Part shown: one piece after another, positions 8,388 through 16,005 of the stretch
How positions within the stretch are numbered: the first letter of the stretch is position 1
Layout: every line of letters starts with the position of its first letter
Source of the DNA: an uncultured Clostridia bacterium
GTDB lineage: Bacteria > Bacillota > Clostridia > Peptostreptococcales > Anaerovoracaceae
Direction of reading: 5' to 3'
Length of the DNA: 24,484 nucleotides
Assembly (NCBI GenBank): GCA_934277655.1
Contig: CAKQVC010000002.1
Coordinates: 1-24,484, forward strand
Translations under genes and position numbers: made by a program
The notes under the pieces: generated by a model
Told to the model about the DNA's origin: nothing
The model's input: only the letters and a program-made list of their open reading frames with translations
The model's database searches: none

Positions 8388-9311
8388 ATGAAAAACTTGG
8401 GAAAATATTCATTTACAATATTAATTATGGCATCCTGCCTGATCTTGTTTGCAGTGGTGTCCGTAAAGGTTCTGATCGTAGAACCACTTGCAAAAAATGC
8501 AGTGGAGGATGGAAGTCCGCAGCAGGAACAGCTGGACACGAGTGATGAAAAGGAAGACAGCAACGTTGCCATTGATGATAAAAATCAGAACGATGCCAAC
8601 GACAGTAAGCTACAGACGGTCAAAGACAGCAAGAATAGTGATAGCCAGACCGGCAGTAAAAAAAGCGATGAAAAGAAAAACGGAAAAAAACCCGAAAAGC
8701 CAGCAGTAGACCCGGAAGCGGCAGATTTTGTGACGGCAGAGAAGTCCTATCTTGATGACGCATTGTTCATTGGCGATTCCAGAACGGTAGGCATGAAGGA
8801 ATATGGTAAAATGTCGAACGCATCGTTTTTCTGCGATACAGGTATGAGTGTGTATAACATATACGATACGAAAGCGAAGGTAAAAGACATAGGGACAGTA
8901 TCCCTGAAAAGCCTGTTGAAACAGAAAAAATATGGAAAAATATACTTGATGATCGGAATCAACGAACTGGGATATAACCAGAAAAATACGATAAAAAAGT
9001 ACAAGGAACTGGCACAGTGGATCCACGAGCAGCAGCCGGACGCTCTTTTGTTTATCGAAGGAAATCTTCATGTAGCCAAGGAACGATCCGACTCTGACAA
9101 ATACTTTAATAACAAGAGGATCAATCATTTTAACCGCAAAGTTTCAGAACTTGCAGACAACAAAGAAATCTTCTATATCGATGTCAATGAAATCTTTGAT
9201 GATGAAGACGGCAACCTAAAAGCGGAATGTACCAGCGATAACACCCATGTCCTAGGGAAATATTACAAGGACTGGAGAGACTGGATCCTTACGAAAGCCA
9301 TCGAAAAGTAG
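8388..9311 (+). CDS. Membrane-anchored SGNH/GDSL-type hydrolase or acyltransferase, partner of the MBOAT protein
   Basis: A 307-residue protein with one N-terminal transmembrane helix (residues ~7-30), a highly charged low-complexity linker rich in D/E/K/S/N/Q (~40-115) and a C-terminal SGNH domain. Visible catalytic blocks are FIGDSRTVG (nucleophile Ser, block I), a Gly in DTGMSV (block II), IGINELG (oxyanion Asn, block III) and SDNTHVLGKYY (Asp-x-x-His, block V). The linker would lift the domain through the wall layer. The 125-nt spacing behind the MBOAT gene on the same strand suggests a two-gene unit for extracytoplasmic polymer O-acylation. ATG 8388 has GAGGGG upstream at good spacing; the in-frame ATG at 8367 lacks one. 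An esterase role instead of transferase cannot be excluded. Confidence 0.85.
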   Translation: MKNLGKYSFTILIMASCLILFAVVSVKVLIVEPLAKNAVEDGSPQQEQLDTSDEKEDSNVAIDDKNQNDANDSKLQTVKDSKNSDSQTGSKKSDEKKNGKKPEKPAVDPEAADFVTAEKSYLDDALFIGDSRTVGMKEYGKMSNASFFCDTGMSVYNIYDTKAKVKDIGTVSLKSLLKQKKYGKIYLMIGINELGYNQKNTIKKYKELAQWIHEQQPDALLFIEGNLHVAKERSDSDKYFNNKRINHFNRKVSELADNKEIFYIDVNEIFDDEDGNLKAECTSDNTHVLGKYYKDWRDWILTKAIEK

Positions 9312-9365
9312 TTTCCATACGGAGAAACGGCTGCTCAAGCGCAATGCACCATGCATAAATGGAAA

Positions 9366-9383
9366 TTAAGAATTTTTTAAGAA
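9366..9383 (+). promoter_or_regulatory. 11-nt-period direct repeat upstream of the response regulator (CiaR-box-like)
   Basis: TTAAGAA at 9366 and at 9377 with a TTTT spacer, i.e. ATTAAG-N5-TTTAAG. OmpR-family regulators bind head-to-tail half-sites one helical turn apart, and the streptococcal CiaR consensus is NTTAAG-N5-WTTAAG. The pair lies ~43-60 nt upstream of the start predicted from the extended -10 at 9411-9419. This fits autoregulation by the regulator encoded just downstream. Confidence 0.6.
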
Positions 9384-9410
9384 AAACCACCGGAGAATCT
9401 CGGAAGGTTA

Positions 9411-9419
9411 TGGTATGCT
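9411..9419 (+). promoter_or_regulatory. Extended -10 promoter of the two-component operon
   Basis: TG-G-TATGCT is an extended -10 element with no good -35 hexamer, as expected for an activator-dependent promoter. The TTAAGAA repeats lie 31 nt further upstream. Confidence 0.45.
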
Positions 9420-9501
9420 TTCTGCATGAAAGGTTGATAGAAAGGAAGAAGAGGTATTGCAGATAACCGGGTTATGCGGTAATGGCAATATACAGAAAGA
9501 A

Positions 9502-10224
9502 ATGTCAGAAATGAAAGGAACCATATTGATCGTCGATGACAATCGGGAAATCGTAGATTCGCTGGGTAAGCTACTTGCGATTGAGGGATACGATATACTG
9601 ACGGCATATGACGGAATGGAAGCATTGGAAGTACTGGAGAGATCTCGACCTGATCTTATTTTGCTGGATGTAATGATGCCACGGCTGAACGGGCTTTCGA
9701 CACTGATGAAAATACGAGAACGGCATAACATACCGGCGATCATACTGTCTGCCAAGACGGAAGAAAGCGACAAGGTTTCCGGTCTGATGCTGGGCGCTGA
9801 TGACTATGTCGAGAAACCATACAATCCGGCGGAACTGCTGGCCAGAGTGCAGGCACAGCTTAGACGTTACCGGGCTTATGGTGGCAGCACACCGGAGAAA
9901 AACAAGAATCCTGATGAAATCATCAATGGCAGCCTGGTGCTGGATACCCGGCAGAAATTACTGCTGATCGATGGTGAAACTGTCCATCTGACGGCAACGG
10001 AATATAAGATCACAGAATTGCTGATGCGGCACATCGGACAGGTGTTTTCGGCGGAACAGATTTATGAAAACGTATGGAACGAGAATGCAGATTTTTCAGT
10101 AGAGAACACGGTCATGGTACATATCCGCCACATCCGTGAAAAAATTGAAATTGATCCGAAAAATCCAAGGTATATAAAGGTGGTGTGGGGCATTGGGTAC
10201 AAAATGGAAAAACATGAAAAATAG
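9502..10224 (+). CDS. OmpR/PhoB-family response regulator
   Basis: A 240-residue two-component response regulator. The receiver domain (~5-120) has the acidic pair Asp12-Asp13 in ILIVDDN, the phosphorylated Asp56 in LILLDVMMPR and Lys105 in YVEKPYNP. A winged-helix DNA-binding domain follows, with LTATEYKITELLMRH, the recognition region NTVMVHIRHIREKIE and a C-terminal VVWGIGYKM. This is the full PhoB/OmpR architecture at normal length. The start is uncertain: ATG 9502 gives the family-typical N-terminus but has only a poor AGAAAG site. An in-frame TTG at 9457, preceded by GGAAGAAGAGG, would add 15 residues. The histidine kinase gene overlaps its 3' end by 11 nt. Confidence 0.93.
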   Translation: MSEMKGTILIVDDNREIVDSLGKLLAIEGYDILTAYDGMEALEVLERSRPDLILLDVMMPRLNGLSTLMKIRERHNIPAIILSAKTEESDKVSGLMLGADDYVEKPYNPAELLARVQAQLRRYRAYGGSTPEKNKNPDEIINGSLVLDTRQKLLLIDGETVHLTATEYKITELLMRHIGQVFSAEQIYENVWNENADFSVENTVMVHIRHIREKIEIDPKNPRYIKVVWGIGYKMEKHEK

Positions 10225-11542
10225 CATCTGTGTGTTTTGGAAAGCACATCGGGAGCAGATTCTGACCGGAGTTTTGGCGCTGCTCGCCTTGGCGTTGTTT
10301 CTGTTGCTGGCTTTCAACTATCGCCGGATGAACACTCGCATCGTCTGGAGCTTTGGGCTGGCGATGAATCTGATCGGGGCGGCAGCGCTTTCCCGGTGGT
10401 TTGCCTGCCATTTGCAAAAGCACTATGCGGCATGGGAAACGCTTGACGAAGACTTTTATGAGATATGGTCCGCACGCAGTCAGGAGCAGGGAAAGGGGCT
10501 GCTGTACATCGCCGGTGCCGCTTTGGCGGGAGTTGCCGTATTCCTCATCATCAAAAAGGTAACGGATGGCATCTGGTATCTGCCGAACTACGCGTATTTT
10601 TATCTATTGCTTTTTACGGTTCTGCTGCAGTATCTGGCGCTGTCGATGACTTTGAAACGCTTTATGAAAGCCAAACTGGACGCGTTTGTCGCAGGACTCA
10701 AAGAGCTGAATCGCACGCGGGTGGCGAGGGCGCTGCAGGTCGAAAAGGAAAGCATGGAAAAGGCGGCTAAAAGTGAGCAGCTCAAGGTTGATCTGATTTC
10801 CAACGTTTCGCATGACCTCAAGACGCCGCTGACCTCGATGGTCGGCTATATCGAGCTGCTCAAAAAAGAGGAACTCGGCGATGTTGCACGCGATTATGTT
10901 GAGGTTATCGCAAGCCGTGCCGAAAAACTAAAGGAAATGATCAGCAGTTTGTTTTCCCTTGCAAAAGCCAGCAGCGGGAATATCGAGTTGCATCAGGAAA
11001 GGCTTAGCTTCAACACTTTGCTGGAACAGATTCTAGCTGATATGAAGGATCAAATCGATGCAGCTGATCTAACCTTTGTTGTAAGACTCGATGCAAAGCC
11101 GGATTACCTGATGACAGACAATGCGTATTTATATCGCATTTGTCAGAACCTGATCGAGAATGCACTGAAATATGCAGCAAAAAATACGCGTGTTTTTATC
11201 CGGACTTTTGTGACAGAAACTGTATCGACGGTGGCATCACCAACGAGGGAAAGACGGCAGATCTGCTTTGAGATAACCAACACATCCGGTTATCCCATAG
11301 ACTTTGAAAAAGACGATATTGTCGAACGATTTGCACGGGGAGACAAGGCGCGGAGCAGTGATGGAAATGGTCTTGGACTGGCGATCGTCAGTACCTATAC
11401 AGCGGCACTGGGAGGAAGCCTGGACATTAAGCTTGACTGTGATCAGTTTAAGGTCAGGATTAGCTTTCCTGCTGATGACGGAGGGAGCGGATCGGAAACG
11501 ATTGCCTCAGAAACCGTAAGGAACTGCAGTGCTATCTCTTAA
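10214..11542 (+). CDS. Membrane sensor histidine kinase
   Basis: The cognate kinase of the preceding regulator, 442 residues. Four hydrophobic segments occupy the first ~150 residues with only short loops between them, so the sensor is probably membrane-embedded rather than a large extracellular domain. A short linker helix leads to the HisKA domain with the phospho-acceptor His200 in SNVSHDLKTPLTSMVGYIELL. The ATPase domain has the N box NLIENALKYA, a divergent D-rich G1 region (EITNTSG), an F-box-like VERFARGD and the G2 box GNGLGLAIV. The start is ATG 10214, inside the regulator's last codons, so translation is coupled. Hand-counted GC falls from ~55% (10240-10860) to ~41% (11041-11160), suggesting a mosaic gene. 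The N-terminal half also uses more GC-ending codons than its neighbours. Confidence 0.92.
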   Translation: MKNSICVFWKAHREQILTGVLALLALALFLLLAFNYRRMNTRIVWSFGLAMNLIGAAALSRWFACHLQKHYAAWETLDEDFYEIWSARSQEQGKGLLYIAGAALAGVAVFLIIKKVTDGIWYLPNYAYFYLLLFTVLLQYLALSMTLKRFMKAKLDAFVAGLKELNRTRVARALQVEKESMEKAAKSEQLKVDLISNVSHDLKTPLTSMVGYIELLKKEELGDVARDYVEVIASRAEKLKEMISSLFSLAKASSGNIELHQERLSFNTLLEQILADMKDQIDAADLTFVVRLDAKPDYLMTDNAYLYRICQNLIENALKYAAKNTRVFIRTFVTETVSTVASPTRERRQICFEITNTSGYPIDFEKDDIVERFARGDKARSSDGNGLGLAIVSTYTAALGGSLDIKLDCDQFKVRISFPADDGGSGSETIASETVRNCSAIS

Positions 11543-11567
11543 GAAAGCTTTAAGAATTACATAAGAA
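11539..11567 (+). promoter_or_regulatory. Triple 11-nt-period direct repeat upstream of yfhO (CiaR-box-like)
   Basis: TTAAGAA (11539), TTAAGAA (11550) and ATAAGAA (11561) are spaced exactly 11 nt apart and overlap the kinase stop codon. This is the same element found upstream of the response regulator. A -10-like TAGAAT at 11599-11604 lies 38 nt after the last repeat start; in the regulator promoter this distance is 37 nt. The array is therefore a candidate binding site linking the two-component system to the yfhO operon. Confidence 0.6.
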
Positions 11568-11577
11568 AAATATGAAG

Positions 11578-11612
11578 CCCATTTTAAGATAAGCGTCTTA
11601 GAATGGGTTTTG
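11578..11612 (+). terminator. Intrinsic terminator of the two-component operon
   Basis: CCCATTTTAAGA (11578-11589) pairs with TCTTAGAATGGG (11596-11607), 12 bp with one G-T pair around a 6-nt loop, followed by TTTTGTTG. It ends transcription 36 nt after the kinase stop. The possible yfhO -10 (TAGAAT) lies in its 3' arm. Confidence 0.75.
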
Positions 11613-11751
11613 TTGTGATGCAGAGAATGTTAGCAGCCTGATACCTGCGGCGGCTGTCCTGAACGATTTCCACGCAGAAAGAACGGGAGAAAAACATAGA
11701 CGCAGATACAGCCTGAGATCGAAAAGAAGGAGACAAAGAAGGAGAAGATAA

Positions 11752-14331
11752 GTGAAAACAATAAAAGAAAAAATACCAGACCAAAGAGGTCAAGGCATGC
11801 AGAGGCAGGGAAGACAGCTCTGTATATGGCATCTGGTGCTGACGATCTTATGCCTTGCGCTGAATCTGGGACCGGCATTACTGAGTGGCAGTTTTTTCGG
11901 ATATGGATCAGACTGGATCAGCCAGCATCTGCCCCTTGCAGAAAGTCTGCGACAGGCAATGCTGCAGTCCGGCAGGCTGATACCGCTGTACATGGAGCTG
12001 GGCGGAGGAACGTCTATTTACGATTTCGCCTATTATGGACTTCTGAGGCCTGATATCCTGCTGGGTTGTCTGCTACCGAACGTCGGTATGGAATATATCC
12101 TGGCAGGTTACAGCCTGGCAGGACTGGTGCTGGGCACGAACTTGATGTTCCGCTGGCTATATCGTCAGGGAAAGAATGAAAAAGCGGCGGCAGCAGCAAC
12201 GATTATTTTTCTTTCAGCTACGTGCTTTTACCACGCTCATAATCAGCTGATGTTTGTCAATTACATGCCATTTTTGATAATGACTCTGATGGGGATTGAT
12301 AAAATGGCTCAGAGCGGAAAGGGTGGTCTTGTAACTGCAGGTCTGGCATTGATATACTTTCACAGCTTTTATTATGCCATCAGCTGCCTTGCTGTCTGTA
12401 TGCTGTATGTTGCCCATGTCAGCCTGCGGAAGTCCTCTGCCGGGGCTTTCCCGTCTTCCAACAGGCGTTTTTTCCTGAAGTTCCTTTTTTATGTAGTGCT
12501 TTCGATTGGAATCGGAGCAGTATTGCTCCTGCCAAGTGGGCTTGATATCTTATCCGGTGGTAAAGATGGGGGAGCGTTTGCAAAGCAGGATATTTCGATC
12601 GTGGATCTTTCCCTGCAGGGAATGCTATATTCCGGCTATGGTATGGGTGTAACGTTGCTGGCTTTATACTGCGTCCTGAACGGTCTGACACAGAAAAAAA
12701 CACGTTTTCTTGCGGTTTCTGTTCTTGTGGCAGCAGTTCTTCCGGCAGTAAGTCTGGTATTGAATGGCTTTCTCTATGCCAGAGGAAAAATTTTGATTCC
12801 GTTTCTTGTGTTGACGGCGCTGCTTTGTGAAGAAATCTTTCGAGAGTCTTTTGAAGGAAGACATAAGCCGAAACTCTGGATCGGTGCGGCTTGCATGATA
12901 CCGTGGGCAGCAACGCTAGCAGAAGGAGCGGATGGTTCCGGTTGGATGTTCTGGGACAGTGTCCTGATAGTCGGATGGAACGTCGCAGAAAACCTGATTG
13001 CAAAAGGTTTTGGGAAACCAGGAGGATGCAGGCACAGGATGGCAGGGTTATTGCTGATCCCATGCCTTTTTATGACTGCTTTTCAGCAGACCTGCGGCTA
13101 TGTTGCGAAAGAAAATATTAATTTCAGCCAGGTAAGAGAGGCAGCGGCTGCTGCCGAAAGCGTCATCAATGAGCAAGACCCGGAAACTCTTTTCGGCGTG
13201 CGGTGGGAGATCCTCAGCGAGGGCTATAAGATGAGCAATTTCACAGCACTTCCATTGATGAAGCGTACATCGATGTATTCCTCCATGATGCAGCAGGAGT
13301 ATGGAGAATTTTTCTATGATGTTTCCGGCAATGCAATTCCTGCCCGTAATCGTGTAGCACTGGTCCCGGGAAAAAACATTTTATTCAATACATCGATGGG
13401 GATTCGTTATGTGACTGCTGAAGAGGGGCAGCTACCGGATGGCTACAGACCGATCAGCCGCAGTAATGGATACGTGACCGGAGAAAATCCAGACGCATTG
13501 CCTATTTGCTACGGAACGGACAAGCTCCTTTCTTCACAGGATTATGCATCTTGTGTAACAGAAGCTTCCCAGGGAGCAATCCGAAAACTGACAGAAGCCC
13601 TGAGCCTTTCCAGAACCGATGTACAGTTAGATCAGTACTGGATTATAGCATCTGAGGGAGAAGATCAGGTATTAGGAAGCCAGGAACGAGGCACTACGAA
13701 AACGGATGAAATGGACGGACAGAAACAGACATTGCAGGAACAGCAGAATCAAAATGAAAAAGCTATGATTCTGTCCTTTGATCTGACGCAGACGGGAAAC
13801 AAGGAGGTCACCATCCAGATCAATGGGGTAAAGAATAAGCTTTCTGGCAGTAATGCACCCTACCCGAATCATAATACCCATTTTACTTATGTGCTGAGCG
13901 GAAAGGATCTGGCTCCCCTTCATATACGGAAAAATACCAATGAATATGTCCTGAAAAATGTAAAATGCCATATTGTTGACCGAAAGCAGCTTGCTGAGCT
14001 GCGCCATGTTTACAGACCGAAGGCGATGGCATGCGACAGCGGCAGCGGAGGCGTGTTTTCCGGAATTGTTCCGATGAAAACAGATGGATTCTTTGAAACA
14101 ACCAGGCCTTTTAGGCAGGGATACCATATCCTGGTTGACGGACAGGAACAGCAGGGACAGAGAACTGCAGATGGTTTTCTTTGTTTTCCGCTTAAAAGCG
14201 GACAGCATCGGATTGAGATTTCTTTCACGCCGCCGGGGTATATCGCAGGTTTGATCATAAGCCTGATTTCGGCAGTTGCTTTTTTGTTAGCTATACTGCT
14301 TCAGGCAGTAACAGACAAAAAAAGCAGCTAA
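11752..14331 (+). CDS. yfhO: YfhO-family membrane protein (GT-C-like glycosyltransferase)
   Basis: An 859-residue polytopic protein of the YfhO family. In Bacillus subtilis, YfhO acts with CsbB and GtcA to add sugar to lipoteichoic acid, probably as the outer-face GT-C transferase using undecaprenyl-phosphate-sugar. The N-terminal half (to residue ~440) has many transmembrane segments with the early acidic loop GYGSDWISQHLPL typical of the family. Residues ~443-825 form a large extracytoplasmic region, and a final transmembrane helix lies at ~829-850. A Gln/Glu-rich stretch (~650-672) looks like a non-conserved insertion. The start is GTG 11752 behind AAGGAGAAGATAA; an ATG at 11797 lacks a comparable site. 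The operon continues with gtrA and gtrB, which match the two partners expected for this system. Confidence 0.87.
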   Translation: MKTIKEKIPDQRGQGMQRQGRQLCIWHLVLTILCLALNLGPALLSGSFFGYGSDWISQHLPLAESLRQAMLQSGRLIPLYMELGGGTSIYDFAYYGLLRPDILLGCLLPNVGMEYILAGYSLAGLVLGTNLMFRWLYRQGKNEKAAAAATIIFLSATCFYHAHNQLMFVNYMPFLIMTLMGIDKMAQSGKGGLVTAGLALIYFHSFYYAISCLAVCMLYVAHVSLRKSSAGAFPSSNRRFFLKFLFYVVLSIGIGAVLLLPSGLDILSGGKDGGAFAKQDISIVDLSLQGMLYSGYGMGVTLLALYCVLNGLTQKKTRFLAVSVLVAAVLPAVSLVLNGFLYARGKILIPFLVLTALLCEEIFRESFEGRHKPKLWIGAACMIPWAATLAEGADGSGWMFWDSVLIVGWNVAENLIAKGFGKPGGCRHRMAGLLLIPCLFMTAFQQTCGYVAKENINFSQVREAAAAAESVINEQDPETLFGVRWEILSEGYKMSNFTALPLMKRTSMYSSMMQQEYGEFFYDVSGNAIPARNRVALVPGKNILFNTSMGIRYVTAEEGQLPDGYRPISRSNGYVTGENPDALPICYGTDKLLSSQDYASCVTEASQGAIRKLTEALSLSRTDVQLDQYWIIASEGEDQVLGSQERGTTKTDEMDGQKQTLQEQQNQNEKAMILSFDLTQTGNKEVTIQINGVKNKLSGSNAPYPNHNTHFTYVLSGKDLAPLHIRKNTNEYVLKNVKCHIVDRKQLAELRHVYRPKAMACDSGSGGVFSGIVPMKTDGFFETTRPFRQGYHILVDGQEQQGQRTADGFLCFPLKSGQHRIEISFTPPGYIAGLIISLISAVAFLLAILLQAVTDKKSS

Positions 14332-14383
14332 GGACATAATCGGTAATATTTCGGTATCTGGAAACAAAAGAGGGGGGAAAAGA

Positions 14384-14797
14384 TTGAAAATGTCGAAAAA
14401 AGAAGTTTATGGGATTATTAAATATGCGGTTGCAGGCGGAATGACAACAGGGGTCAATTACCTGATTTATTTCGTATTGCTGGCGACCTGTGGACAGAGC
14501 AGCAGGCAGACAGGTGTTTATCTGGGGGCAAATTCCGCAGCATGGCTGGGAGCTGTTCTTTTCTCTTATGTCATGAACCGGAAGATGGTATTTCATTCAA
14601 AGAACGACTGGCTTGCGGAATTTATCCACTTCGCAGGGATGCGGCTGGCAACGCTGGCGGCTGAAAACCTGCTGCTTTACCTGATGATTGATCAGGTGGG
14701 ATTTTCCGGGCAGGTTTCCAAGATAGCGGTAAGTTTTGTAACCGTTGTGCTGAATTATGCAGCATGCAGATGGAAAATTTTTAACAGCAGGGGATGA
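14384..14797 (+). CDS. gtcA: GtrA/GtcA-family membrane protein (putative lipid-linked sugar flippase)
   Basis: A 137-residue protein with four predicted transmembrane helices and the GtrA-family pattern: IIKYAVAGGMTTGVNYLIYF near the N-terminus and FSYVMNRKMVFHSK in the middle, where the N-R-x-x-F feature is diagnostic. The C-terminal end LNYAACRWKIFNS is also family-typical. GtrA/GtcA proteins are thought to move undecaprenyl-phosphate-sugar across the membrane for cell-surface glycosylation. TTG 14384 is chosen because GAGGGGGG lies 6 nt upstream; ATG 14390, two codons later, is the alternative. The stop overlaps the next gene's start (ATGA), tying it to the GtrB glycosyltransferase. Confidence 0.9.
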   Translation: MKMSKKEVYGIIKYAVAGGMTTGVNYLIYFVLLATCGQSSRQTGVYLGANSAAWLGAVLFSYVMNRKMVFHSKNDWLAEFIHFAGMRLATLAAENLLLYLMIDQVGFSGQVSKIAVSFVTVVLNYAACRWKIFNSRG

Positions 14798-15780
14798 TGA
14801 AGATGAAAACAGAAACGAAATGGGAAAGAAACGAAAGAAGTGAAAGGAAAACAGAGTTGGCGAAAGTAAAAGTAAAAGATCAACTCAGCGTGGTAGTGCC
14901 ATGTTTTAATGAAGAGGAAAGCCTTAATCGCTTTTTTGAGGAAACAACAAAAGTACTCGAAAAAATGGAAAAGAAAGAAGGTATTACATATCAAATTCTG
15001 TTCGTAGATGATGGCAGCCGGGATAAAACCCTGGATATTTTAAAGGAACTGGCACAGAAATCAGATAGGGTAAAGTATTTATCATTTTCGAGAAATTTCG
15101 GAAAGGAGGCGGCCATGTATGCGGGCTTAAAAGAAGCAGAAGGGGATTATACTGTTGTCATGGACGCCGATCTTCAGCATCCTCCGGCCCTGTTGGAAAC
15201 AATGTACCAAAACCTTGCAGAAAGCGGTGGTAAGTGGGACTGCTGCGGCGGTAGAAGAAAAGGCAGAGAAGGAGACGGGGCTGTCAGGTCGTTTCTTTCC
15301 AGGGGATTTTATAAGGCATGCAAGGCTGTTACCGGACTGGACAACAAAGACGGAGAAGGGGACTTCCGCATGATGAACAGGGCGATGAAAGATGCGGTTC
15401 TGGAAATGAGCGAACGCAGCCGGTACATGAAAGGAATTTTTTCGTTTGTGGGATTCCAGACTTTGTGGATCGATTACGACAACGTAGAACGTGCGGCGGG
15501 AGAAAGCAAATGGAATCTGAAAAGTCTTCTGCGTTATGCGGCAGAGGGTATGTTGGCATTTTCCACCAAACCGCTGAAATTGTCCGGAATCCTGGGTGTT
15601 TTCCTCGGCGGACTTGGAATTTTTCTGGCCGCTATTGGAAAAACAGGCATATTGATACCGCTTATGTTAATCCTTTCCGGCGTGCAGATGAGCGTGTTGT
15701 ACATCATGGGTTTATATATGGAGAAGTCCTATATTGAGCTGAAGCACAGGCCGGTTTATATCATCCGCGAGAGAAACTGA
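14794..15780 (+). CDS. csbB: GtrB/CsbB-type polyprenyl-phosphate glycosyltransferase
   Basis: A 328-residue family 2 glycosyltransferase of the DPM1/GtrB/CsbB type, which loads a sugar onto undecaprenyl phosphate at the inner membrane face. The GT-A domain shows LSVVVPCFNEEESL, LFVDDGSRDKTL, FSRNFGKEAAMYAGL and the metal-binding DAD at 124-126 in VMDADLQHPP. Two C-terminal transmembrane helices (about residues 263-313) anchor it, as in CsbB and GtrB. Length is typical. An unusually charged N-terminal tail (~25 residues rich in K/E/R) precedes the domain; starts at 14794, 14797 or 14803 are all possible. It overlaps gtrA by 4 nt (ATGA) and follows yfhO, completing the three-component glycosylation set. 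The sugar is unknown. Confidence 0.92.
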   Translation: MMKMKTETKWERNERSERKTELAKVKVKDQLSVVVPCFNEEESLNRFFEETTKVLEKMEKKEGITYQILFVDDGSRDKTLDILKELAQKSDRVKYLSFSRNFGKEAAMYAGLKEAEGDYTVVMDADLQHPPALLETMYQNLAESGGKWDCCGGRRKGREGDGAVRSFLSRGFYKACKAVTGLDNKDGEGDFRMMNRAMKDAVLEMSERSRYMKGIFSFVGFQTLWIDYDNVERAAGESKWNLKSLLRYAAEGMLAFSTKPLKLSGILGVFLGGLGIFLAAIGKTGILIPLMLILSGVQMSVLYIMGLYMEKSYIELKHRPVYIIRERN

Positions 15781-15887
15781 CGGGCAAACACCGCGAAAAC
15801 ACTGAGAAAACACCTGGTAAATACTGAGAAAATGATGAAAAAGCTGAAAGGCTGCTAAAAAGCTGATGTCTGATACAGAAAATTTTC

Positions 15888-15941
15888 CCGGGCAGAAATA
15901 GTGCTTTTTCGACATACTCTCCTAAAGACAAGTCTGCCCGG
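15888..15941. repeat. Inverted repeat around the spoIIA promoter region
   Basis: CCGGGCAGA (15888-15896) and TCTGCCCGG (15933-15941) are perfect 9-bp arms 36 nt apart. The right arm lies between the candidate -35 and -10 of the spoIIA promoter. No T-run follows, so a terminator for the upstream operon is unlikely. Confidence 0.4.
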
Positions 15942-15953
15942 CAGGACTATAAT
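15925..15953 (+). promoter_or_regulatory. Candidate promoter of the spoIIA operon
   Basis: AAGACA (15925-15930), 17 nt, then TATAAT (15948-15953), about 45 nt before the SpoIIAA coding region. In Bacillus this operon is driven by sigma-H. An overlapping AGGACTA (from 15943) resembles a sigma-H -35, but a clear GAAT -10 was not found, so the sigma class is undecided. Confidence 0.35.
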
Positions 15954-16005
15954 GGAGACAAAGACGGCAATCTGCACAGCAGAGAGCACAGAAGGAGGAA
16001 AGCAA

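Noticed and set aside
12419..13063. 214-residue open frame on the minus strand inside yfhO
   Set aside because: Antisense to a membrane protein gene; composition is Ser/Leu/Arg/His-rich as expected of a shadow frame, with no sensible ribosome binding site.
15901..16005. Longer SpoIIAA from ATG 15901
   Set aside because: It would translate through the candidate promoter, and the TTG at 16006 has a perfect AAGGAGG at 7 nt and gives the standard 117-residue protein.
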